DNA of 64,000 nt, from the NCBI GenBank assembly GCA_037367405.1, contig JAZKJV010009331.1:1240001-1304000 (forward strand), read 5' to 3'. The notes under the pieces are model-generated. The model did no database searches. It was given only the letters and a program-made list of their open reading frames with translations, and was not told the origin of the DNA. The stretch is from Ottelia alismoides. Taxonomy: Eukaryota; Streptophyta; Magnoliopsida; Alismatales; Hydrocharitaceae. Shown here piece after piece: positions 1 through 11,003 of this stretch (its first letter is position 1; the number at the start of each line of letters is the position of its first letter). The translations under genes were made by a program, and so were the position numbers.

Positions 1-715
1 GAGAGTGTTGCTCAATCAGAGGATACTGCTGAGACATTAAGGTCTCATACTCAACATACCTAGACTCTGGCATGTAATGTTGGGTCGAGTATGGACCATC
101 CAAAAGGCACATATTGGTCGGAGCCTCATATGATGGAGTCAATGAAACATGCACTGATAAGTCTAGGTCATGAGTCTAATCTTGTGAATGTATGGGCTCT
201 TCGAATGAAGGCTGGCTATTGGAAGCTTGATCACTAAAGTCAATCAAGTCTGGGAAATCATGATGTGCAGACCTCTTTATTTGATATGTTCGATCGACCA
301 TGTTATGCCCTAAGGTCAAGTCGGGATGTGTATATGTGAATTCTTATCTGGTCCCTACTTGAGGTGAGAATGAAGTATGCGACGGCATATAATTTTTCCA
401 ATCATCTATCTCCGCAGTGGCTTGCTCTTCATTTGATTCGTTGATTCCTGCAAGCTCTCGAGAATAAGGATAGTCAGCCCAAGATGGAAGTGGATCCGGA
501 GTGTTAGAATATGGAGTAGGTGAGAAATGCGAAGAAATGGAGAAGTCAATCAAAGTTCTGACTTCATAATCGGATTGAGGTGGAGCCAACCACGGGTAAG
601 GGTCTCACGTGGGTGGCGGAGGATATATGGAAGAATGAGAAGGCAAAGATGAACGGTATGTGGTCGAGGAGGATTGACCAGAGGTCGCAGGGTATGGGGA
701 CCAATATCCTGACAT
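1..715 (-). pseudogene. Degenerate ORF of unknown function in E2
   Basis: A reading frame starts at an ATG at 715-713 and stays in one frame to the window edge (about 238 codons). It is broken by only three stops: TGA 607-605, TAA 346-344 and TAG 178-176. The product is rich in Ser, Pro and Tyr at its start (MSGYWSPYPATSG) and acidic later. It has no capsid, zinc-knuckle, protease or polymerase motif, so I do not recognise it. Such long same-frame openness with few stops suggests a once-coded protein that decayed. It is the first ORF after the primer-binding site, where gag normally sits, so a divergent gag N-terminus or an element-specific extra ORF are both possible. Confidence 0.4.
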
Positions 716-2110
716 CTTTGAAGAGGAAATGATGATTGTAAGCCGATGGAGGTAGAAAATGTGCAATTACACAGGATAACACATACAGACAAACATAAAG
801 ACAAATGCAAGAGCAAACCCCGAGTTCACACTCAACACGGTGAAGGACCCGAAATCGAGTCCAATTAATCTTGTAAATTTTAAGTGTGATTTTTCAAGCA
901 AGATAGCAAGGATTACGCGGCCTAAAGGGAAGTCGGCTCAGAGCCAGATGCGTCTTCCCTGTTTAACCTGTTGCGTAAGATACCGCCGGTCCTTCCTTTC
1001 TTCGCTCCTATCCCAAGTCGATGGATTCAAAGACCACACTCCTATCTACCTGCAAGCAGGTGGAGGCTGACAAGGCCGGAACTTCACCCCGGGGGGTTAC
1101 TGGCAACTTGTCGCAAAGTACCGCAATTTCGCCCCTATCTACCTGAGACAGGCGGAGTCTACTTGGTACTAGTCAGTGAACCTGAATAATTCAACTTGTA
1201 ATATTTGCTAGGATCAGTCGGAACGTGATATGGAAGGTGGGGATTTGGGCTCTGCCTTAAGGTGTTCACACACACTCAAGTACCCTCACTCAGCCTGAAA
1301 ACAAGGTCGGGGTTATTCTCCCGCAAACAGTTTTTCCAATTTTATTTATTTTTTGGTCAATAATGTTAGCAGTCCCAGTTTTCAGTTAAGTTATCACTTG
1401 TTAGTCCAACCACACAACACTCCTATCGTCTAGTCCTAATTTCCGTTTAAAGTAAGTGTGAAAAACAGAGGGGAAATCGAGAAAAGCTGATGCACGAAAA
1501 ATGATGATGCGTATGCTGAGTTAAGAAGACTTACAGTGATCCCTTTGCTTTTATGCAAGATGCAAAACAGAATTGAAAACTTTACACTACATGCATATGC
1601 AAGCGATAAAATCCGTCCTAGACAAGCAGTTCTATTAGCGAGTGAAGCACAGGTTGATTTGACTAGTTCTGCGGTCTAGGTGCATCTTTTAAGTGTAATG
1701 TGTGGCCCTACAAAGTTACAAGCACAAGAAAATCCTAGAGTGGCTAGAGAAGTCGCTAGTACAAGCCTAAATTACCATTCAAACCACACAGCACACGGGG
1801 ACACGGTTTCACTATCTTTACATATGCGAGAACCCAAACGGGAACCGCTGGAAATGATGCGAAAAAAATAAAGAAATAAAATAAAAATACAAATTCTCTT
1901 AAATCACGCAAAAATATAAAATGCCAAATCTTCGAAGCATCTTCGACTCCTCGCGTTCCTCGTAAAGAAATAAATTGAGGTCGGAGAATGATACAAAAAA
2001 ATGCAAAAATTAAAAGACAGAAAATATTTACAAGAGAACCGGGGGTCAGACTACCCGGGGATAGAAAATCAAGCACTCAGATATTACTGCAAATTAACCT
2101 AAGCCGTGCC
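716..2110 (-). other. E2 untranslated leader between primer-binding site and first ORF
   Basis: This is about 1.4 kb of non-coding leader on the minus strand. A small hairpin with stem TCGAAG/CTTCGA lies at 1932-1946, about 165 nt after the primer-binding site, where E3, E4 and E6 also have hairpins. Two copies of a motif containing AGGTAGATAGG (minus strand) lie around 1040-1066 and 1134-1158, each next to a short CCTG/CAGG hairpin. E4 has a duplicated hairpin in the equivalent part of its leader. No gene was found. Confidence 0.5.
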
Positions 2111-2128
2111 TCCCCGACAACGGTGCCA
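2111..2128 (-). promoter_or_regulatory. Primer-binding site for tRNA-Asp (E2)
   Basis: The minus strand reads TGGCACCGTTGTCGGGGA, 16 of 18 identical to the complement of the plant tRNA-Asp(GUC) 3' end. Both differences (G to A and C to T) look like CpG deamination. It lies 3 nt inside the LTR end, as in E4. It would prime minus-strand DNA synthesis. Confidence 0.85.
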
Positions 2129-2131
2129 TTT

Positions 2132-5100
2132 TGATAACCGCCCCGCACCTTTGGTTAATTCGGTCAGATTAATGTCCAAATTATTTGTCAATGTTTGTTG
2201 CAGTCGGATAACAAGAGGGCTAATCAAAAACCACTTTTAATTTAATCAAGTCAATTTCGAGTGGCAATTTTTTTACTTGGTGAAGTCCAAGGTCGAGGTC
2301 GAACTCAGGGAGGCATCTGTCTCCTTAGGTGAATTTTTAGCAAAGTTCCAGTGTTCGATTTTCGAGGAATAATTTTTTAATCTTTTTCGGTTTTTTATGC
2401 AGGACACATGCAAAATCAGGCCAGATTATGAGTTAAATCAGAAATATGATCAAATTAATTCCAAAAATTATGAAACTTGGTCATATTATGAAATGAGATG
2501 AAATTAAGCTACTCTATTTTTTTTAGAATTTTCTGATGCACTGATAATAAAAAATGCAGACTTTAGTGAAAATGACTAAACTAATTTTAATAATTACCAA
2601 ACGATGATATTTCTCAGAAACAAAATTAATCCAAATAGATCTAATTAAGAGCTATCCAAATTAACTTAAATTATATTAAAACACTTCACGGTTGATTAAT
2701 TAAAAATTGATTAAGGTTTCCACTAAATAATTTTTTAGGACAAATTATACATGCAAATGGAATGATTTTTGGATATGTTGTATCATAGACTTATATCTAC
2801 AAATGATGATTTTTCAGAGATTTTTCGATAAGCAGAGAAGATGTAATCAATTAATCAATCAAAATGGGTAAAATGTTGCAATTTTCTCCAAATTAATTTC
2901 CATAAATATTCTGCAAATCAGAAAAATATAAAATAAATAGTAAAATGGTAGAACAAGAGTTATACTACACAATGTAATTTTCGAAATTAAAAATTGATGA
3001 CAAAATGATGACTAAATAAACATGTAAATGTAGGGGTATGAATGCAATACAGAGAAAAGAAATATGAGCTGAAATGGGAACAGGGACTTACATGCAATTA
3101 TCAGAAACTTGAAATTTTTTTAAAAACTTGCAAAGGGATGCAAGTGTCCCCTTTGGAAATTCCCACTTTTTTATAGTGCGATAGATTTCTCCTGTTCTTG
3201 GAGATGAAATAGGGGACTCCTTCCAAGGTGGGAGCTTAGTGGTGGTCGACAACCGATGGAGGGGCATTGGAGACGGCGGCCGGCGGCGTTGGAGGGGGCG
3301 GCGCGGACACGGTTGCGGGTGGTGGCGGTGGTTGGGCAGCACGAGCTGTGGGGATGGCCACGCGCGAGGCGTGCACGTCCAAGGAGCGGCTGGAGGCTGA
3401 CGTGCGCGCGGAGAACGGAGGGTGGCGCCGGTGGGTGCGCGGCGGTGCGCGAGGAGGAGCGCGCCGGTGGCGGAGAAGAGATGGCAATGGCAGGAGGTGG
3501 CACAGGCCGACGGCTTGGAGGGAGATGGCTGCACCTTTGAGGCAAGGGAGGCGGCGCCGCTGAGTGGCAATGGCCACGCGCGATGCTGGTGGTGTGACGA
3601 CGGCCCGTGGGGTGCGGCACCGCGCGGCGGCGCAACTGCTGCTGGTGGCGTCGACGGAATGGGCTGGCGGTGCACGAGGCGGAGGTGGGAAAACAGGGGA
3701 CTTTCCCTTGTTGAACAGGGGAAGTCTCCGGATTTGTTTAGGGGTCGTAAATAAGTTATTAATCGGTTGATGAAAACTCCTCGAAAAATTAAATAAAAAT
3801 CACCGTTGCGTTTGCAACGTGTGATTTATCCGTTGAAGTGCGATCGGTTTTGTGATTCGGTGGGAGGAAGTAGATGAATCAAGGAGAGAGAGTGTGTGTG
3901 AGTAGAATAGGAAGAAGAAGAGAGGAAGAAGATGATTATGAATTTTACCTGGAGATGGACGAGTGCCTGTGAAAGAGCTCGATGATGAGCTCCTGTCTTC
4001 GCTCGATGCAGCAGCGATGCAGAGCTCGAGCAACTCGAGAAGGAGTTGCAATCAAGGGATCAGAATCCCTTGGATCTCGCCTAGAGGGGGAAGGTCGTCA
4101 CTCGACTTGGCATGTACTTCTGTCACAAGACCACGCCTAGGAGCTCACTTGCTCTCTTGTAGGAAGTGGCGGATCGGGCTGAATGTGAGAGATGGAGAGG
4201 ATATAAAGAGGAGGAGGAGGTGGTTGGAGAAGAGATGGAGAAGCTGGAGGAGATGGGAGATGGAGTGGAGGTGTCGATGGCTTTTCCCTTAAGTTAAGGG
4301 AGAGTGGGGGAGAATGGGTAGATGGAGAATGAGATGGCGCCACTTTGCACGCTCGGATGCGGCCATGTGGCATTTATTTAGTTAGTAGCAAAAATCATGG
4401 GGTTGACACGTGGCGGCTTTCGGAACCACCACGTGTCGCTCTCAGAAAAATCCAAAGTTAAATATAAAGAAAAAAAAAAGAAATAATAAAAGAGGTTAGA
4501 TCAAAAAGTGGTCAATACAAAAGTTGCTTGTCTCGATGAGATCTACAACTTTCGTGAAGGGCTGAAATCAAATGAGATCATCTGCCCGAAACGTATTTTT
4601 GGGTGGTACCTTATAAATATAAAATACCACATTTTATTTTTTGTAATTTTTTTATCATTTTTAATTAAGAGAAAAATCAAAATAAAAATAGAGAAAATAT
4701 GAGAAGAATATTTACAACTAAATCTATTTTTTTGGATTTTTAGTAATCAAGAAAATGAAATGGTAAAATACAGGGGCTAAACGGTCAATTTGTACAATAT
4801 ACAAAAGGGGCCCAAAACCCAAGTTTTGCATACGAGCTCCGATTTTAGTAAAAGTGGTCTTGTTTCGAAGGTTTTTGAATGTATATTACTTTAAAAGTGA
4901 GTAGACCTAAATCAGGCACTTTATGAGAGAGAGATGTGCATTTTAAGGTTCCCGGTCTCAAACTTGGATTTGGGTTTTATTAGTCAATTTTTCAAGTTAG
5001 TATTTTTTTGATATTTTTCTTTTATTAGTGTTAGTAATATATACACTATAGAGTTGGTTTTATTTGATTTGGAGTTAGTATAAAATATATACAAATAGGT

Positions 5101-5295
5101 GAAATATGGAGAATATACATGTGATTTTTACAGATGAATTTGGCTTCTTATTTATGCAATATGAATGCTAAAATGCAGATGTTATCAATGCATGCATGAA
5201 TGCTAATTATGCAATATAAGTGGAAATATGCCGCTAATTATTCAGGAACAAAGCTCTATTTTCAACTTTTAGAGTCATGAATCACAGATTCATCA
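2132..5295 (-). repeat. 5' LTR of E2
   Basis: The LTR is 3164 bp and starts, on the minus strand, with a tip palindrome (TGATGAATC, 3-nt loop, GATTCATGA). It ends GGTTATCA. It is AT-rich with a GC-rich island at about 3240-3700, where long ORFs occur on both strands. A TATA-like minus-strand motif lies near 4198-4206 and a splice-donor-like CCAG/GTAAAAT about 250 nt downstream. Its 3' part shares a tRNA-like box and hairpin with the LTRs of E4 and E8. Confidence 0.85.
2276..2314 (-). promoter_or_regulatory. tRNA T-arm-like box plus hairpin in E2 LTR
   Basis: The minus strand reads GCCTCCCTGAGTTCGACC (2314-2297), then a hairpin with stem CTTGG/CCAAG and a 6-nt loop (2291-2276). The same box followed by a differently sequenced but still paired hairpin is present in E4 (13950-13984) and E8 (56389-56357). 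GTTCGAC resembles the T-loop of a tRNA. The function is inferred, not shown. Confidence 0.45.
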
Positions 5296-6017
5296 ATCGA
5301 GTAGAGGACGAAGCAATTGGATAAGTTGGATGAGATCATGAAGCATCTAGAGCTTCTTGTCATTACGATTCATTCATGTCAGAGTGTGATTGTCGCATCC
5401 AATACTTTTACTTCTGAGCAGACTTCTTCCATGACTTCAGCATAGTAGAGTATTGGAGCATTGTCCACTGTTCAGCATGTTTACTACGTGTAGATCCCAG
5501 ATCAGGTGTCGCATTAGTCACCTTCATCATGCATTGTATCGTACCACAAGGAGCCTCTTTACATTCCTGAGCAGCATTAGCCACCTCCACCTCTCATTTA
5601 GTAGGTGAACCGAGAGCGCAGTCAGCACCATCCATCGGGACAAAGTTAGATGGGTTCACAGCCAAGTCAGGGGCCCATCCACCATTTCAGGTAAGGAGAG
5701 AACAACCCCAGCACCATCAGCTACAACCTCATTTTCCGTCTCCACCAAATCTCCAGAATTGGAGACATGGCCAACAACATATGTAGCCAGCATACCCTTA
5801 TCATCCCTATTAAAAACAACAGTCTGCACTGTTTTCACACCCTCCTCCTCCTTATTATAAGCACAGTATTCTGGGTACCAACAACCTCCACAGTACCAGT
5901 CTCAGTGACATTCCGTTGTTGAGCATCTAGAGGCACCTTCGGTGAATCCCACACTAGATCAGCTTGCACTCCTAATGAAGAATATGATTAATTTAACTCA
6001 AAGGCTTGACAACCTGA
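5296..6017 (+). pseudogene. gag: E1: gag C-terminal fragment of an older element
   Basis: Conceptual translation aligns with the E3 gag region at about 26630-27350. At the start, RTKQLDKLDEIMKHLELL matches the E3 stretch with PNLDKLDQIAKQLELL. It then runs through a Pro/Gln/Tyr-rich linker and ends at VNPTLDQLALLMKNMINLTQ and LDNL, matching E3 VNPNLDFLAQVVKGLAEITK and LDDL. Many stops and frameshifts show it is dead. It is cut on the left by E2 and on the right by E3. It is therefore the host sequence for both insertions and the oldest layer on this side. Confidence 0.7.
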
Positions 6018-7589
6018 TGATGAATCTCCATTTCATCACCTTTATTCTATCATTTGGCCTTAAAAATCCTAGCTAATGCATGTAAATAGCATTTTTTGTA
6101 CATATTAACATCCATTATTTATCATGTTCCTTTTATATAAGATACTATTTTTATGATCAAAATTATAGAATAAAGAAAAGAAAAGAAAAGGAATAAAAAC
6201 CCAAAGGTGTTTTATGACCCCAAACTCTGAGACCAAGTCAAGATTAGATTTGGTCAACAAGGAATAAAGTAGGGGGGAGGAGATAAGGGACAAAAATCAC
6301 CTGAAAACCTCATTCTTGTATTCATCAATAATGAACTTTTCGGAAATAATTTATTAATTATTAATTATTCATCAAATAAAGAAACTTTGTACATGAAATT
6401 TGTAGATAATAATGTATAGAAAAATACAAAATTAAGTTTGCACGAGGATAGTATACAATGTACATTTTATGGATAAAATAAAAATCCCAAAACTCAATCT
6501 TCACAAACCATTATCTTTTAAATAAAAACTCAAAATGTATCAAAATCACCTTTAATTGTATATAATTTTTAATAAGATATTTAATGAAGGTGGTTTCACT
6601 TAATTTGGAGTTAAGACGTGAAAATTAGGTTTTGGACCCCTATTGTATTATATACCTGAATAAAATATTCATTTTATTTATACTTTATTATTTTCATTGT
6701 TTTATATTTTCACAATTTTGTAAATATTATATATAACATATGTACATATTAAAACTACAATAAAATAATAGACAAAATAATAAAATAATTAAGTGAATAA
6801 AAATATATATGTAAAATACAAATACTTATACTTGTATATAAATAAAAGTGAAAAATATTCTTTCATTCATTATTATCTTGCAATTATTATTAATACTCTA
6901 TTAAAAATGTAGAAACAAAATAAAACCAAAGAAAATCATTTAAAATAAGTAATATAGCTAAATATGTAGATACTTATATTATACTTATACCTATATAGTT
7001 TATACCTTTATTGAATTAAATGTATATATTATATCAGAAAAATAAAATAAAAATATACTTATGCACATAAAAATAAGTTATAAATATTTAAAATAAGAGA
7101 ATAAAATAATACAATAAAAAAAATAAAATATACAAAACATAGATGAATATACATATAAATATACCCTTAAAATTTAACTTGTATAAATAAACCCAAATAA
7201 ATAAAGAAATATCATATTAGAATACAACATAAAATAATGAACAATTTTTATTTTATACCCAAAATTTAATAAAATCATTTACTATTTTTCATTCATTTTT
7301 TTGTGAATAAAACCTCGATTTTATCTCGACTTGGGCTGACGTGGCCCAATCACGTGGCACCTTTCGTTGACCTCCTAGTCAACTCAGCATCCAGGCATTC
7401 TGACCTGACGCCAATGTCTTTACCTACATTTTACGCCATTTTTCATGGGCATCTAATCAAGCCTTTTCATCATTTCTCAACGTAAAGATCTACCTCTATC
7501 ATCATTAATCTTCGCTTAAACCTTTGATCTCCTATACATATCCCTTGTTCTTCCCAAATCACCAGACAATAAGGGTCCTTAGATTTATC

Positions 7590-7597
7590 TATAAATA
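7590..7597 (+). promoter_or_regulatory. TATA box of E3 left LTR
   Basis: TATAAATA stands before CCCCTCACCTCC. The right LTR has the same motif at 35849-35856, and E6 has it at the matching place (42476-42483 and 53930-53937). Conservation across diverged LTR families supports a core promoter. Confidence 0.6.
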
Positions 7598-7778
7598 AAA
7601 ATCCCCTCACCTCCTTCTCCTCTTGATCCCCCTTTGATCCTTTTATAGTGTCTTGGCGTGTGTGTCGAAGCCCTAGGTGATAGCTGAATGTTTCCTTGTG
7701 CTCGAAGACGGCATAGCAAGGAAGAGGCAGTGATTTACAACAGAGCTCCAGCCTACCTTGCTCCCTGCTTCACCGTAG

Positions 7779-8153
7779 GTAAAAGAGTTATGCTTTCATG
7801 ATTCTTAGGTGGATGTAGTTCGTATCTTTTCTTTATCACATTCGATTTAGTGTTTTGATTAGAGATTTTAGCCTAAATCAGCTTAGGTTCTTCGTCAGAT
7901 CTTTAGAGCTCTCCAACCAATGGTCTACATCATGTAACAAGCAGTTCCAACCCCCTATCACAACCCAATCCTTATCCTCGCATTTTTCCATTTGATTCTC
8001 CCGTCAAGCATACCTGATCCATCGTGAATCAGCAAATTGAGGGTCCTTCACAGCCTTTCTTCGGACCCTCTCCGCTTACCTCATCCATTATGCATCCCAG
8101 CTTCATTCTTGGTCGCGGCGACTTGCCTCGAGCCACTGGACCTTTTCGTGTAG
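7779..8153 (+). other. Putative LTR-encoded intron (E3)
   Basis: The donor-like site TAG/GTAAAAGAG lies about 190 nt after the TATA box, and the acceptor-like site TTTTCGTGTAG/GTGCC follows 375 nt on. E6 has a donor and acceptor at the homologous places with a similar length (42665-43025, 361 nt). The right E3 LTR has CAG/GTATAAGAG at 36037 but its acceptor is altered. Splicing is inferred from motifs only. Confidence 0.3.
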
Positions 8154-9973
8154 GTGCCAACGCTTGAAGGACCCATCTGGGATGACTTTGAGGTTCTTGC
8201 ACCCCTCCAAGAAGAACTGACCTCCAGGGCTCGATCAACGAGCCCCGGACCCTTTTGGCGTCGCCAATAGTTGTGGAACACCATCAGCAAGCCTTCAAGC
8301 ACTTTAGTAATGGGATTGGTGGCCGAAGGAGTCTGCTAGGTCCGATCAAAGGAGCTCCAGGGAAGCCCCCTTCCTTGTTCTTCCTGATGCACCCAGAGTC
8401 GCTCGATCCGGAGATGTTCTTTGCGTGGAGCAGCGGACATTGGATCATCCAGAGCCATAGCCATCGAATCGCCTCCCACGATCTAATCATAGGCATCCCG
8501 CATTGAATTGTCATGTACCGTTAGATTGTTGTCGCATGCATAAGTGAGGCGCATCGCACCGTCCAACTCCGCGCCTGTTGGGGTAAATTGCAATCTCTCC
8601 CCATTAGATTTGTGTATTTATTTGTTAGTTCTATAAAAAATATATAATGTAAATAAATGTGGATATTTTGCATTTAGACCCTTATAGTAATTGCATATTA
8701 CAATTTGGTCCAGTCCATCTCAACTCACGTGTAGTCCCACATAAGCTGGAAAATTACAAGTACACCCTTATAAGTTTTTGTATTTATATTTGGTCCAATA
8801 AAAATTAATACACATTGTATATTTCTGAAAAAATTGCATGCAAGCCTCTGATGTTTAATTTATTTTCAAAAATGCCCTTCCTGTTCATGCATTTTGGTGC
8901 TTCAATTTCATTAATTAAAATAGCACACATGCTCTAAAAATTATTCAAAAATAGGGTTAGATGTCTGATTGCATGTATTTTTACTCTACATATTCATTTT
9001 GACATTTGGGGTATTTTAACTAATTATTAAAATTCATATGAGCATGTTTTTGTCCTTATTTGACTTGAAAAATACCAAAAAATAGAAAAACATTTTGAAA
9101 AATTCTAGACAAATATATACATGTATTGCATTTTAGTAATTTGTATTTCCATACCAAAAATCCCTGAATATAGAAAAAGAAAAAGGACTAAAACTTAAAA
9201 AGCTCCAAAATCTAGTAAAAAATGTGGCAAATCGCTAAAAATTCCAAAAATATTTATTTCCATCACTGAATTTTCTATATTAATATCTATCTATTAAAAT
9301 TGATTTGGGGAATTTTAGACTTTTTTGTTATTTTTAATCTTTATTTCAATTCGTGTTATTTATTTATTCCTATTTTAGGATATTTTTTACTTTAAAAATC
9401 CATAAAAAATAGCAAAAAACTTAAAAAACACAAAAATAGTAAAAAACTACTTAAAAACCAGAAATATTTAATTCTGTAAATTTTATTTATCTTGGGTTGT
9501 ATTTATATCTATATTATCATATATTGTATATATAGCTTTATATCTTATTATTATATTTTTATAAAAAGAAAAAAAGGAAAAAGAAGAAGAAGAAAATCAA
9601 ACTAAAAAAGTGATAAAATTAAAAAAAACATATATATATATATATGTATATATAAAGTATATAATAAAAGAAAAACCCTCATAATGAATAAAGAAATACA
9701 TGTATATAATACACTTAGATTAGAAATAGTTTTAGACTACCTGCCTTGCTCTCTCTGATTCGATATCTACATGCTTGCTTTCTATACATTTTGTATTGTA
9801 GAGAATAATAAATTTTAACTCACATTTTTGCTATTCATTGCCATTATTTTATTGTGGGTTAACTATTGATCGAACGAAGGATTTTCTTGTGGGTCGCCAT
9901 AGCGACACTTTATCTTCGCTTTAATTTGTGAGGATTATTCCTTTAGACCTGTAAGGAGATTTCCTCTTCATCA

Positions 9974-10998
9974 AATGGTGTGGTTCTTAGGGATCAATGT
10001 GTGCAGCCTATTGTGTATTTACATGTCTATATCCATTTATTCATTTATTGATTTGTTAACTCAATGATTGATTCATTCATGTGTGCATATTCATTGATCT
10101 ATTTATCACTTGTACATAACTCATTTTTACACATTTATTTGATTACGAGTATTTGATTAATTATGCTAATACATCTCTCTTGTTGTATTTGTTGCGAGGG
10201 CCCTCTACGTGAGGATGGCTTCTTAGGAAGCCGGTGCATCCAAGCTTGGTGGAGATTGGTCTTCACACTTTGACCAATTGGAGAATCAGCAAGTGGAGCA
10301 AGGAGAGAATATTTAGAATAAATTTAGAATAGATTTATTTATTGGAAAGAAAGAGAGATTTATTCATTTAATTGTAATAACTAAAGACTATAACACTACT
10401 CCACTCTATAAGGTCCAGTGCCAGGGTGATTGTTCACATGGGGGCCTCATCGTGTTTTCTTGTGTTTTCACCGCTTTCTTTTATTTTGTTTCTCGATGTT
10501 TTGAGTTTTTCACCTTATTTTTGTTCGTTTTGTGTGCATGAGCCCTTAGCATGTAGGTTACTTATATTGGTAATTAGTCCACATCCCTAATAAAAATTGC
10601 ATGCTCCTATAGTCTTTTACGATTGGATCTAGTAAAATAAATAAATGTTGATTATTTCGACTTGAGACCACGTGCCGAGAGAGGTCACATATAGCATTGG
10701 CAGGACCCACTGTGGCGGGCATCGAGTGGCATCAAAGACCGTACCTTTGGTCTCCTTTGAAATAATCAATATATGGTTCTTTACGATTAATATCAGCTAA
10801 TGTTTAGGGAAATTTTGTCGAATGCACACCGCCATGTACATAGGTTTAAAAATTCTATTTTGCATACCACATGGAGAGAGCTGGGAAGCACTGTAAGTCC
10901 TCTAACTCTGCATTCATCATTAAATTCAATGGCGAGATCTCCATCATCGAATCAACTTGCACTGCTTTTTCATTATTTCCCTCTAATTTTGAGCACCT
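9974..10998 (+). other. E3 leader, part 1 (before E4), with structured hairpins
   Basis: Non-coding sequence follows the primer-binding site. A hairpin GGCTTC-loop TTAG-GAAGCC lies at 10217-10232. A large stem-loop at 10648-10769 has an 11-bp perfect outer stem (TTGATTATTTC/GAAATAATCAA) and an inner 7-bp stem (GAGACCA/TGGTCTC). E6 has hairpins at the same two places with unrelated stems. The sequence around 10860-10998 (GGAGAGAGCTGGGA, CACTGTAAGTC) matches E6 at 48408-48512, so the leader is orthologous. Confidence 0.7.
9976..9995 (+). promoter_or_regulatory. Decayed tRNA-Asp primer-binding site (E3)
   Basis: TGGTGTGGTTCTTAGGGATC begins 2 nt after the LTR end. It matches 13 of 20 positions of the tRNA-Asp complement. 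Five of the seven differences are C-to-T or G-to-A changes, as expected for an old methylated copy. Confidence 0.6.
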
Positions 10999-11003
10999 AG
11001 GAC
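10999..11003 (+). repeat. Target site duplication of E4, left copy (AGGAC)
   Basis: AGGAC directly precedes the E4 LTR and is repeated at 24249-24253 directly after the right LTR. Joining the flanks restores CACCT, AGGAC, TTAAATG, which aligns with the uninterrupted E6 leader (AACCTAGGATGCTTAATGG, around 48506). Confidence 0.95.

Larger units (their letters stand above)
1..5295 (-). mobile_element. E2: minus-strand Athila-like LTR retrotransposon, 5' part
   Basis: Read on the minus strand, this is a 5' LTR (5295 down to 2132), a 3-nt spacer, a tRNA-Asp primer-binding site and an internal region that runs off the left window edge. The LTR starts TGATGAATC and ends TTATCA. It abuts a forward gag fragment (5296-6017), so E2 was inserted into that older element. 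The target duplication would be ATCGA (5296-5300), and its partner lies outside the window. No gag or pol domain is visible in the 2.1 kb of internal sequence present. The element may be non-autonomous, or gag may lie further left. Confidence 0.85.
6018..9973 (+). repeat. Left LTR of E3
   Basis: The LTR is 3956 bp, starts TGATGAATCTCC and ends CTTCATCA, giving terminal inverted repeats TGATGAA/TTCATCA. A 7-bp tip hairpin (TGATGAA/TTCATCA) spans the first 21 nt. A block around 6228-6291 (GAGACCAAGTC, then TTGGTCAACAAGGAATAAAG, then the purine run) also occurs in E4, E5 and E6. The GC-rich leader part (about 7300-8580) is flanked by AT-rich sequence with a TA microsatellite at 9630-9654. No gene was seen. 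Confidence 0.9.

Noticed and set aside
3088..3675. 195-codon minus-strand ORF rich in Pro, Ala and Arg, with overlapping ORFs on the plus strand
   Set aside because: It lies in the GC-rich island of the E2 LTR where stops are rare in all frames. The composition is low complexity and the E8 LTR has a similar but unrelated ORF at 57387-57785, so chance is the better explanation.
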